A stretch of DNA of 48,733 nucleotides from assembly GCA_023433305.1 (NCBI GenBank), contig JAEZCZ010000028.1, positions 1 through 48,733 of the forward strand, written 5' to 3'. Below, piece by piece: positions 35,754 to 43,629 of this stretch. The first letter of the stretch is position 1, and every line of letters begins with the position of its first letter. The notes under the pieces were generated by a model, which was given only the letters and a program-made list of their open reading frames with translations, had not been told where the DNA came from and searched no databases. The stretch is from Pseudomonadota bacterium. GTDB lineage: Bacteria > Pseudomonadota > Alphaproteobacteria > Sphingomonadales > Sphingomonadaceae. The position numbers were made by a program, and so were the translations under genes.

Positions 35754-36426
35754 GCGATTGATTGCCGACGAGCGGATGGACGATCCATCGCTCGACGCTG
35801 CGACCTACCATGCGGTGCTCGCCGACCTCGCCGAGGTAAACCGGACCACCCTGGCCTATCGGCCGACGCTGTCCTTCCTGGGTGAAGCTGTGGGCACGCA
35901 ATCGCGCATTAGCGTACTCGACGTTGGCTTTGGCGATGGCGACATGCTGCGCCAGATTGCACGATGGGCAAAGCGGCGGGGTGTCTCGGCGGAGCTGACC
36001 GGGATCGACCTCAACCCTGAGAGCCGGACGGCGGCCGAGGCACACGGCTCTGTCGGCGGTATCGCCTACCTCACCGGAGACTACGCGGAACTGGCCGGCC
36101 AAGGCTTCGATTGCGTGATATCAAGTCTGGTTGCCCATCACATGAGCGAGGCAGAACTGGTGCGCTTTCTGCGCTTCATGGAAACAGAGGCGCGGCTTGG
36201 TTGGTTCGTCAACGACCTGCACCGGCACGGCGTTGCCTATCGGTGCTGGCCGCTCCTGTGCGCTGCAATGGGTTGGCATCCAATCGTCCGCGCCGATGGA
36301 CATACCTCGATAGCCCGCGGCTTCCGAGCGAACGAATGGCGCGATCTGCTCGAGCGCACGGGAATCCGCGAGGCGGCCATCCGTCGCCGCTTCCCTTTCC
36401 GGCTATGCGTGCAAAGGCTCCGCTGA
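35743..36426 (+). CDS. Class I SAM-dependent methyltransferase of the polyketide cassette
   Basis: The 227-residue Rossmann protein has motif I VLDVGFGDGD (58-67), motif II ELTGIDLNPES, and IAYLTGDYAEL before FDCVISSLVAHHM, in the style of ubiE-type C- or O-methyltransferases. No membrane segment is present. It overlaps the polyketide synthase gene by 11 bases and the next gene by 22 bases, so co-translation is very likely. The natural inference is methylation of the polyketide or of its phenolic product. The C-terminal part is basic (EAAIRRRFPFRLCVQRLR). Confidence 0.85.
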   Translation: MLTERLIADERMDDPSLDAATYHAVLADLAEVNRTTLAYRPTLSFLGEAVGTQSRISVLDVGFGDGDMLRQIARWAKRRGVSAELTGIDLNPESRTAAEAHGSVGGIAYLTGDYAELAGQGFDCVISSLVAHHMSEAELVRFLRFMETEARLGWFVNDLHRHGVAYRCWPLLCAAMGWHPIVRADGHTSIARGFRANEWRDLLERTGIREAAIRRRFPFRLCVQRLR

Positions 36427-37508
36427 TTCTCGGAGCAGGTCCGGCCGGTTGCGCGGCCGCAATCGTGCTCGCCGAGAACGGAGTGCGGCCGGTCATCGTC
36501 GACCGCGATGCCGAAGCGCGGGATCAGCTTTGCGGCGGATTCCTGAGCTGGCGAACCGCGGAGCAACTCCGTGCACTTGGCGTCGATCCGGTGAAGCTCG
36601 GCGCAGCCCCGATTCGGGCGGTTGCGCTGACCGCCGCGACACATGAGGTCGTGGCGCCGTTGCCGGCGACTGCGTTCGGTATCTCGCGCCGGGCGCTCGA
36701 CGGTGCGCTGCGCGATAGGGCGCTCGAGGTGGGGGCGCGGATCGAGGTTGATACGGTTCGAGCCACGACGCGTACCGAAGCCGACGGACGTCGCCAACGC
36801 TGGTCGGGTCATGGACTGTTCCTGGCAACTGGCAAGCACGACGTTCGGGGCTTCGGACGCCCCCGTGTGTCGCGCAATCCAACGCTCGGACTGCGCCTGC
36901 GGCTGCCTGTTTCGCCCGCCCCCGACGAGCGTATCGAACTGCGCCTCTTTCCGCAGGGCTACGCCGGGATTGCCCGGCACGAGGACGGGAGCAGTAACGT
37001 CTGCTTGGCGGTCCGCAAATCGCTGCTGTCCAAGAGTGGGGCGCCCCTCGATCTTGTTCGCTCGTTGGCCGCCGGGAACGCCGGCTTCGCGCGGCGGCTT
37101 GGACTAGGTTGGGAAGGTACTCAAATCGAATCGATTGGCGCAGTGCCATACGGGTGGATCGCCCGATCGACGGAGCCTGGCCTGTTTCGCTTGGGCGACC
37201 AGGCGGCGGTCATCCCGTCGCTCGCCGGAGAAGGCATCGCCATTGCGCTCGCAAGCGGCATCCTCGCCGCGCGGTGCTGGCTGGAGCATGGGCCGGAGGG
37301 GGCGCTATGGTTCCAGCAGAAGTTCGCCGAAGAAATCGCGGCCCCGATGCGGGCGGCGAGATTCGCACGTATGCTGGCGGAAAGCCGTTTCGGCGCCCAG
37401 GCCGGCCTGCATGTCGCGGATCGCCTGCCCCAGGCGCTCCGCCACCTGATCGAAGCGAGTCGTATCTCCCCGGAGGGACAACTTGCACAGGTGACGGCCG
37501 CTCCCTAA
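36405..37508 (+). CDS. FAD-dependent oxidoreductase (geranylgeranyl reductase-like) of the polyketide cassette
   Basis: The 367-residue flavoprotein starts with the dinucleotide site LILGAGPAGCAAAIVLAENG and has the cysteine-glycine signature CGGFLSW, GISRRALDGALRDRA, then RLGDQAAVIPSLAGEGIAIALASG, the FAD pyrophosphate/ribityl motif. This pattern is closest to the geranylgeranyl reductase/para-hydroxybenzoate hydroxylase superfamily, so it may hydroxylate or reduce the polyketide core. I start at ATG 36405, inside the end of the methyltransferase gene. It completes the three-gene cassette; 43 bases separate it from icd. Confidence 0.85.
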   Translation: MRAKAPLILGAGPAGCAAAIVLAENGVRPVIVDRDAEARDQLCGGFLSWRTAEQLRALGVDPVKLGAAPIRAVALTAATHEVVAPLPATAFGISRRALDGALRDRALEVGARIEVDTVRATTRTEADGRRQRWSGHGLFLATGKHDVRGFGRPRVSRNPTLGLRLRLPVSPAPDERIELRLFPQGYAGIARHEDGSSNVCLAVRKSLLSKSGAPLDLVRSLAAGNAGFARRLGLGWEGTQIESIGAVPYGWIARSTEPGLFRLGDQAAVIPSLAGEGIAIALASGILAARCWLEHGPEGALWFQQKFAEEIAAPMRAARFARMLAESRFGAQAGLHVADRLPQALRHLIEASRISPEGQLAQVTAAP

Positions 37509-37551
37509 GGACGCCGCACTTCAAACGCAAAAGCAGTCAGGATTCCCCCGC

Positions 37552-38775
37552 ATGGCGAAGATCAAGGTCGTGAACCCGGTCGTCGAAATCGACGGCGACG
37601 AGATGACGCGGATCATCTGGCAGTGGATCCGCGAACGATTGATCCTCCCCTACCTCGATATCGACCTCAAGTATTTCGACCTCGGCATCGAGAAGCGCGA
37701 CGAGACGCGCGACCAGATCACTATCGACGCCGCCAACGCTATCAAGGAACACGGCGTCGGTGTGAAGTGCGCCACCATCACGCCTGACGAAGCACGGGTC
37801 GAGGAGTTCGGCCTGCACGACATGTACAAGAGCCCGAACGGCACGATCCGCAATATTCTGGGCGGCACGATCTTCCGCGAGCCGATCGTCATCTCGAACG
37901 TGCCCCGCCTGATCCCGGGTTGGACCGACCCCATCGTGGTCGGTCGTCACGCTTTCGGCGACCAGTACCGCGCGACCGATTTCCTCGTCCCCGGCGCCGG
38001 CACCTTGCGCTTGGTCTGGGAAGGCGAAAACGGCGAGACGATCGACCGCGAAGTCTACCAGTTCAAGGCGCCTGGCGTGGCGATGTCGATGTACAACCTC
38101 GACGAATCGATCCGCGATTTCGCGCGCGCCAGCTTCAACTACGGCCTCGACCGCGGCTGGCCTGTGTACCTCTCCACCAAAAACACGATCATCAAGGCCT
38201 ACGACGGGCGCTTCAAGGACCTGTTCCAGGAAGTATTCGAGAACGAAGGCTTCAAGGCTCGCTTCGCCGCTGCGCGCATCGAATACCAGCACCGCTTGAT
38301 CGACGACATGGTCGCCAGTGCGCTTAAGTGGAACGGCAAGTTCGTATGGGCCTGCAAGAACTATGACGGCGACGTGCAGTCCGACCAGGTCGCGCAGGGC
38401 TTCGGCTCGCTCGGCCTCATGACCTCCGTTCTGATGACGCCGGACGGCAAGACCGTCGAAGCGGAAGCGGCGCACGGCACCGTGACGCGTCACTACCGCC
38501 AGCATCAGGAAGGCAAGGCGACCTCGACTAACCCTATCGCGTCGATCTTCGCCTGGACGCGCGGCCTCATCTATCGTGGCCGCTTCGACAACACGCCCGA
38601 CGTCGTGCGTTTCGCGGAAACGCTCGAGAAGGTCTGCATCGACACCGTCGAGGATGGCAAGATGACCAAAGACCTCGCGCTGCTGATCGGCCCCGACCAG
38701 CCGTGGATGACCACCGAGCGATTCTTCGAGGCGATCGTGCAGAACCTCGAGACGGAAATGGCCACCTGGGCCTGA
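37552..38775 (+). CDS. icd: NADP-dependent isocitrate dehydrogenase
   Basis: The 407-residue enzyme is of the eukaryote-like homodimeric type II: it begins MAKIKVVNPVVEIDGDEMTRI and contains YKSPNGTIRNILGG, LDRGWPVYLSTKNTI, and VEAEAAHGTVTRHYRQHQ. It oxidises isocitrate to 2-oxoglutarate and makes NADPH. It is probably monocistronic or reads through to the GNAT-nitrilase gene 10 bases downstream. The E. coli-type serine phosphorylation loop is not seen, so AceK-type control is unlikely. Confidence 0.96.
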   Translation: MAKIKVVNPVVEIDGDEMTRIIWQWIRERLILPYLDIDLKYFDLGIEKRDETRDQITIDAANAIKEHGVGVKCATITPDEARVEEFGLHDMYKSPNGTIRNILGGTIFREPIVISNVPRLIPGWTDPIVVGRHAFGDQYRATDFLVPGAGTLRLVWEGENGETIDREVYQFKAPGVAMSMYNLDESIRDFARASFNYGLDRGWPVYLSTKNTIIKAYDGRFKDLFQEVFENEGFKARFAAARIEYQHRLIDDMVASALKWNGKFVWACKNYDGDVQSDQVAQGFGSLGLMTSVLMTPDGKTVEAEAAHGTVTRHYRQHQEGKATSTNPIASIFAWTRGLIYRGRFDNTPDVVRFAETLEKVCIDTVEDGKMTKDLALLIGPDQPWMTTERFFEAIVQNLETEMATWA

Positions 38776-38785
38776 GGAGCTTCGG

Positions 38786-40384
38786 ATGACAGCCGCCCGT
38801 CTCGAGGTCCGCCAGGACGAGACGGGCGACGTCTCCAAAATCAGCCGCCTCGTAGAGCGCGTGTACGAGGATTTTCCGCCGTACACACGCGGCCAGATTC
38901 GAGGCCAGATCAACAACTTCGCCCGCGGTTGCTTCGTCGCCATCCTCGACGGGGAACTCATCGGGTATTGCGCGTCGATGCGTATGCCGGGCGATCGCGC
39001 CCTGCGCCCCCACACCTGGGATGAGATCACCGGCAACGGCTACGGCTCGCGCCACGATCCCAACGGCGACTGGCTGTACGGGTACGAGATGTGCGTCGAT
39101 CCCAAGGTCCGGGGCACGCGCATCGGCCGCCGCCTTTATGAAGAGCGCCGGGCGCTGGCGGAAGAACTCGAGCTGAAAGGCATCGTGTTCGGCGGCCGAA
39201 TGCCCAACTTCGCTCGCTTCGCCCGGCGCGTGGAAGGGCCCGAGGACTATGTCGAGCAGGTCATCGCAGGCCGAATCCACGATCCGGTGCTCCGCTTCCA
39301 GCTCGCCAACGGATTCGAGCCGATTGGCCTGCTGAAGGGCTACCTGCCCGAGGATCGCCGATCACGCGGCTACGGCGTCCATCTGGTATGGCGGAATCCG
39401 TTCGTGGACCAGGACAGCAGCGGCAAGTTCCGCGTGCCGCGCGGCGTCGAAAGCGTGCGGATCGCGACGTGCCAGTTGCAGGCCCGCGCGGTAGCCGGTT
39501 TCGATGAATTCATCGGCCAGGTCGAATATTTCGTCGACGTGGCAGCGGACTATGGCTCCGACTTCATCTTGTTCCCCGAGTTGTTCACGCTGATGCTGCT
39601 CAGCGCCGAGGAGAAAGAACTCTCGCCGATCGAGGCAATCGAGGCGCTCAGCCTTTATACGCCACGCATTCGCACCGCGCTTTCGGAAATGGCGCTAAAG
39701 TACAACATCAACGTCGTCGGCGGCTCGCACCCGACGCGGATGAACGACGGCGACATTCACAACGTCGCCTACGTCTGCCTGCGCGATGGCTCGATCCATG
39801 AGCAAGAGAAGATCCACCCCACGCCCAACGAAGCTTATTGGTGGAACATCAAGGGCGGCGACTCGCTCGACGTGATCCAGACCGACTGCGGGCCCATCGG
39901 GGTGCTGATCTGCTACGACAGCGAATTCCCCGAGCTTGCTCGCCGGCTCGTGGACGAAGGCGCGCGGATCATCTTCGTGCCGTTCTGCACGGACAGCCGG
40001 CAGGGGTACATGCGCGTCCGCTATTGCTCCGCCGCACGGGCGATTGAGAACCAGTGCTTCGTGGTGCTGAGTGGCAATGTCGGCAACTTGCCCAATGTCG
40101 CGAACATGGACATCCAATACGCCCAGAGCTGCATCCTGACGCCGTGCGATTTTCCGTTCGCGCGCGACGGTATTGCCGCGGAAGCGACCGAGAACGTGGA
40201 AACGTTGACGATCAGCGACGTCAACCTCGCCGATCTCTCCTGGGCACGCGCCGAAGGCACGGTGCGCAACCTGGCCGACCGGCGTTTCGACCTCTACCAA
40301 ATCGAATGGAGCGAGGAAACGCGCGGCGTCGGCACGGGCCCCGACAAGCCGCCGACCATCAAGGGCGGACCCGGGGGCGGTTGA
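38786..40384 (+). CDS. GNAT N-acetyltransferase / carbon-nitrogen hydrolase fusion protein
   Basis: The 532-residue protein has an N-terminal GNAT acyltransferase (about 5-200) with a CoA pyrophosphate loop VDPKVRGTRIGRRLYEER, then a nitrilase-superfamily amidase (about 223-510). The amidase triad is complete: E265 in LFPELFT, K342 in EKIHPTPNE and C376 in LICYDSEFPE. Fusions of this kind are known but their reaction is not settled; one domain may acylate an amine and the other hydrolyse an amide. AGGAG precedes the ATG. It follows icd by 10 bases and overlaps the convergent FAD gene by 26 bases. Confidence 0.9.
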   Translation: MTAARLEVRQDETGDVSKISRLVERVYEDFPPYTRGQIRGQINNFARGCFVAILDGELIGYCASMRMPGDRALRPHTWDEITGNGYGSRHDPNGDWLYGYEMCVDPKVRGTRIGRRLYEERRALAEELELKGIVFGGRMPNFARFARRVEGPEDYVEQVIAGRIHDPVLRFQLANGFEPIGLLKGYLPEDRRSRGYGVHLVWRNPFVDQDSSGKFRVPRGVESVRIATCQLQARAVAGFDEFIGQVEYFVDVAADYGSDFILFPELFTLMLLSAEEKELSPIEAIEALSLYTPRIRTALSEMALKYNINVVGGSHPTRMNDGDIHNVAYVCLRDGSIHEQEKIHPTPNEAYWWNIKGGDSLDVIQTDCGPIGVLICYDSEFPELARRLVDEGARIIFVPFCTDSRQGYMRVRYCSAARAIENQCFVVLSGNVGNLPNVANMDIQYAQSCILTPCDFPFARDGIAAEATENVETLTISDVNLADLSWARAEGTVRNLADRRFDLYQIEWSEETRGVGTGPDKPPTIKGGPGGG

Positions 40385-41591
40385 TCGCAGAGGCCGGCGA
40401 ACGCACGCGCTCCCGTCGCACGCCTTGGCCGATGATTCTTCCTGGTATGCGCCGGAGGAGAGGAAAACGATCGAGCAGGCGCACCGCCAAGGGCGCCCGA
40501 TTTATGGGCTTGCCGGAGAGCACGGCTCCGATCACGTTGTCCTGGGCCGCCTTCTGCCCTGCCTGGATCACCCGCGTTGGGAACGCGCGCCGCTTCTGAA
40601 CCGAAGGTAGCAACCGGTCGACATCTTCGCCGCGCGCGAGCGGGCCCGCGAGGAAGTTCGCGGCGGCGACGGCGTCCTGGATGGCGAGGTTGATACCGAT
40701 CCCGCCGATCGGACTCATGGCGTGGGCGGCATCCCCGATGGCGAGCAACCCCGGCCGGTGCCAGGTCTCCAATCGGTCAAGTGCGACCGAGAGCAAGTGA
40801 AGCTCGTCAGTGCTGGTCAGCTTGGAGCTCAGATCGATTTCGGGGAACAGCGCCTGCATTTCGCCGCGCAGCCATTCGATGCCGCGCGCTTTCAACCCCT
40901 CACCTGCGCCCTTCAGGATGATGAACGCTGCTTGCCAGTATGTCCGGCGATCGATCAGCACCGCCATGCGCCCCGTATCGATCGCCCCGCGGAGCTTGTC
41001 GCCCGGGTTGTCGGCCTTCTCGAGCCGAAACCAGAAGATGTCCATCGGTGCGCCGAGTTGCCTGACCGGGAGAAGGCCCTGCTTGCGCACGAGCGAGGAG
41101 CGGCCGTCGGCCATCAGAACGAGTTTCCCCGACCGTATCGCTCGCCCGCTCGAGAGCCTCACACCCGCGATGCGACCTCCCTCTTCGACGAAGCCGCTCA
41201 CCGCGGCGTTCATCTCCAGCGCGAACCCCGGATAGGCTTCTGCCTCGTCGCGCAGGAAATCGAGAAACTCCCATTGCGGCATCATTGCAATGAAAGGCGC
41301 CGGACTGGCGAGATGCGACAAATCGCCCACCGAGTAATCGCGCCCCGCCACGCGCACCACAGCGCCATCGACCCGGTCATGCGGTCGCTGCAGGAAGCGA
41401 CCAAGCAGCCCTAACTCGTCGAGGATCTCCATGGTGGATGGATGGACCGTGTCGCCGCGGAAATCGCGGAAGAAGTCTGCATGCTTTTCCAGCACTCGCA
41501 CCGATACGCCCGATCGCGCGAATAGGAGCCCGGCCATCACTCCCGCCGGTCCCCCGCCAACGATCACGACATCTGGCGTTGCAGCCATCAT
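40359..41591 (-). CDS. FAD-dependent aromatic-ring-type monooxygenase (PHBH fold)
   Basis: The 410-residue protein carries GxGxxG in VVIVGGGPAGVMAGLLFARSG, the FRGDTVHPSTMEIL segment and the second FAD motif GLLAIGDAAHAMSPIGGIGINLAIQDA, as in para-hydroxybenzoate hydroxylase and UbiH-like enzymes. Its C-terminus is basic (RSPASAINRPRVRP). Substrate is unknown; a ubiquinone hydroxylase or a catabolic monooxygenase are both possible. ATG at 41591 is chosen (a second ATG follows at once, and a TTG lies two codons upstream). It is divergent from the antiporter gene by 23 bases. Confidence 0.85.
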   Translation of the reverse strand: MMAATPDVVIVGGGPAGVMAGLLFARSGVSVRVLEKHADFFRDFRGDTVHPSTMEILDELGLLGRFLQRPHDRVDGAVVRVAGRDYSVGDLSHLASPAPFIAMMPQWEFLDFLRDEAEAYPGFALEMNAAVSGFVEEGGRIAGVRLSSGRAIRSGKLVLMADGRSSLVRKQGLLPVRQLGAPMDIFWFRLEKADNPGDKLRGAIDTGRMAVLIDRRTYWQAAFIILKGAGEGLKARGIEWLRGEMQALFPEIDLSSKLTSTDELHLLSVALDRLETWHRPGLLAIGDAAHAMSPIGGIGINLAIQDAVAAANFLAGPLARGEDVDRLLPSVQKRRAFPTRVIQAGQKAAQDNVIGAVLSGKPINRAPLAVRLLDRFPLLRRIPGRIIGQGVRRERVRSPASAINRPRVRP

Positions 41592-41614
41592 CTGCAATGT
41601 GACATGACAAAGCG

Positions 41615-43378
41615 ATGCACGCCGCGAACCTCGAACCGGTGATGACCGATGGCCTGGTCATACTCGGCGCGGCAGGGATCGTCATCCCGGTCTTCGCTCG
41701 TTTCCGGATCACGCCTGTCATCGGCTTCATTCTCGTCGGACTTCTAGTCGGCCCTTACGGCCTCGGCAGGATGGTCTACGAGCAGCCTTGGCTGGCTTAC
41801 GTGACGATCACCGACCCCGAAGGCCTCGAGCCCTTTGCGGAATTCGGCATCACCCTGCTTCTTTTCACCATCGGCCTGGAGCTGTCATTCAATCGCCTCT
41901 GGTCGATGCGGAGGCTCGTGTTTGGGCTTGGCGCGCTCGAATTGGCAGTCATCGCGGGCCTGCTCGCGGCCTTCCTCTCCATGATGGGGCAATACTGGAC
42001 CGGCGCGCTCGGTCTCGGGCTGGCGCTCGCACTTTCCTCAACCGCCCTCTGTCTGCCGATCGCCGGGACGCACACCGCGGTTGGCCGCGCCGCCCTGGCG
42101 ATGCTGCTGTTCGAGGACATCGCGATCGTACCGATCATCTTCATGCTCGGCGCCCTCGCCCCCTACGCGGGCAGCGACGGCATGGAGGGCCTCTTCCGGA
42201 CGATCTGGATGGGTCTCGCGGTCGTGGTAGGTATGATGGTCATTGGGCGCCTCGCGCTGCCCCGTCTCTTCGCGCAGGCGGCCCGAACCAAGAGCCCGGA
42301 GCTGTTCCTCGCCGCGTCGCTTCTCGTGGTGATCGGCGCCAGCCTGGCGACTGCGCTCGTCGGCCTGTCTCCCATCGTCGGCGCACTCATCGCCGGGCTG
42401 CTGATCGCCGAGACCGAGTATCATTCCGAAGTCGAGGGAATCATGGAGCCCTTCAAGGGACTGGCTCTTGGCGTGTTCCTGATCACCGTCGGCATGGGCA
42501 TCGACCTTTTCACCGTCTGGGAAAATCTCGGGCCGATCGCATTGGCGGTCATCCTGGTCCTGACGCTCAAGGCGATCGTCACCGGCGTGCTGATGCGCCT
42601 GATGGGCGCGAGCCGGGGCATCGCCGTGGAAACCGGCATCCTGATGTCGAGCCCATCCGAGACGACCCTGATCGTGCTGGCGGCGGCAACGACGGCTCTG
42701 CTCATCCAGCCAGGAACCGCGCAGTTCTGGCAGATCGTGACCGCCATCGGGTTGACCATCACGCCCTTGCTGGCGAAGCTCGGCAACACCATCGCGCGAC
42801 GGGTTGAACCGATGGCGGCCGAAGGCCTCCATGCCATCGAGAGTAGCGATCCCTCCGTCATCATCGTCGGATGCGGGCGCGTCGGGAGGCTGGTGGCGCA
42901 GATGCTGACCCGCCACGGAAAGCCATATCTGGCCATCGATTCCGACAGCGACCAGGTCGCTCAGTGCAAGCGCGAGGGCTATAATGCGCTGTTCGCCAAT
43001 GCGGGGCGCCTCGAGATTCTCGAACGCCTCGGTGTAGCCGCGGCCCCGGCGGTGATCCTCACCATGGACGAGCCGGTGCTGGCGCAGCGCATCACCCGCA
43101 AACTCCGCACGGCTTACCCCAACTTACCCATCATCGCGCGCGCGCGAGATTCGGCTCATGCCGCTGAACTCTATCGAGCCGGGGCGAGCACCGCCGTGCC
43201 GGAAACGCTCGAAAGCTCGCTGCAGCTTTCCGAAGCGGTGCTGGTCGACCTCGGAGTTGCCATGGGGCCGGTGATTGCGTCCATCCACGAAAAGCGCGAC
43301 GAGCTGCGCGAGCGGATCCGCGAGGGAGGGGCGCTCGACTACAAACCCAAGCTTCGGACAACCACGGCGGAAGGCTGA
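41615..43378 (+). CDS. CPA2-family monovalent cation:proton antiporter with RCK domain (KefB/C- or YbaL-like)
   Basis: The 587-residue protein has about 12 membrane helices (residues 10-390) of the Na+/H+-exchanger fold, with the conserved FTIGLELSFNRLW and LLFEDIAIVPIIF segments. After the membrane part, a TrkA-N/RCK domain (SVIIVGCGRVGRLVAQML at about 408-425) binds NAD(H) or a similar nucleotide, and it ends with a basic helix. It probably exports K+ or Na+ for pH or electrophile response. No ancillary kefF/kefG-type quinone reductase gene is adjacent. ATG 41615 is used. The next gene, a 57-residue protein, lies 74 bases downstream. Confidence 0.9.
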   Translation: MHAANLEPVMTDGLVILGAAGIVIPVFARFRITPVIGFILVGLLVGPYGLGRMVYEQPWLAYVTITDPEGLEPFAEFGITLLLFTIGLELSFNRLWSMRRLVFGLGALELAVIAGLLAAFLSMMGQYWTGALGLGLALALSSTALCLPIAGTHTAVGRAALAMLLFEDIAIVPIIFMLGALAPYAGSDGMEGLFRTIWMGLAVVVGMMVIGRLALPRLFAQAARTKSPELFLAASLLVVIGASLATALVGLSPIVGALIAGLLIAETEYHSEVEGIMEPFKGLALGVFLITVGMGIDLFTVWENLGPIALAVILVLTLKAIVTGVLMRLMGASRGIAVETGILMSSPSETTLIVLAAATTALLIQPGTAQFWQIVTAIGLTITPLLAKLGNTIARRVEPMAAEGLHAIESSDPSVIIVGCGRVGRLVAQMLTRHGKPYLAIDSDSDQVAQCKREGYNALFANAGRLEILERLGVAAAPAVILTMDEPVLAQRITRKLRTAYPNLPIIARARDSAHAAELYRAGASTAVPETLESSLQLSEAVLVDLGVAMGPVIASIHEKRDELRERIREGGALDYKPKLRTTTAEG

Positions 43379-43404
43379 GACGGTCTCAGAACCAGCCGGC
43401 GAGC

Positions 43405-43429
43405 GGACCCACACGTGCCCCCGGACGTT
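43405..43429 (+). promoter_or_regulatory. Candidate EcfG-type stress promoter for the 57-residue gene
   Basis: GGACC (one mismatch to GGAAC), a 16-base spacer and an exact CGTT lie 23 bases before the GTG start codon, with expected transcript start near 43436. The -35 mismatch makes the call weaker than the one at 24378-24403, but spacing and position are right. Confidence 0.45.
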
Positions 43430-43452
43430 CTACTCGCGAAAGGAGACATCCC

Positions 43453-43626
43453 GTGAGGAACGACAAACAGAAGAACGAAGCTCCCACCAAGCCGCAGCAG
43501 CAAACCGGCGAAGAATTCGGCTCGATCAAGGGGCGGCAGCGCGGCGAAGGCGACTTCCAGGGCAAGGGCGATACGCCGCGCGGTAGCGAGCCTGAAACAC
43601 GCGGCGCCGGCGGCCGACGCGGTTGA
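43453..43626 (+). CDS. 57-residue hydrophilin-like small protein
   Basis: This gene is too short for usual cut-offs. GTG 43453 has an AAAGGAG site 8 bases upstream and reads 57 codons to TGA 43626. The product is very polar: 12 glycines, many charged residues and glutamines, only two phenylalanines and one isoleucine, and no leucine, valine, tryptophan, tyrosine or cysteine. It contains the run FGSIKGRQRGEGDFQGKGD. This composition fits hydrophilins (glycine-rich, disordered proteins made under drying or osmotic stress), which agrees with an EcfG-like promoter upstream. The stop is 3 bases from that of convergent alaS. No homologue can be named. Confidence 0.7.
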   Translation: MRNDKQKNEAPTKPQQQTGEEFGSIKGRQRGEGDFQGKGDTPRGSEPETRGAGGRRG

Positions 43627-43629
43627 GCA

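Noticed and set aside
34499..37508. Polyketide cassette as a genomic island inserted at tRNA-Val
   Set aside because: No integrase, no direct repeat of the tRNA 3' end and no change in base composition are visible in the window; the tRNA has its own terminator and the cassette leads straight into core icd.
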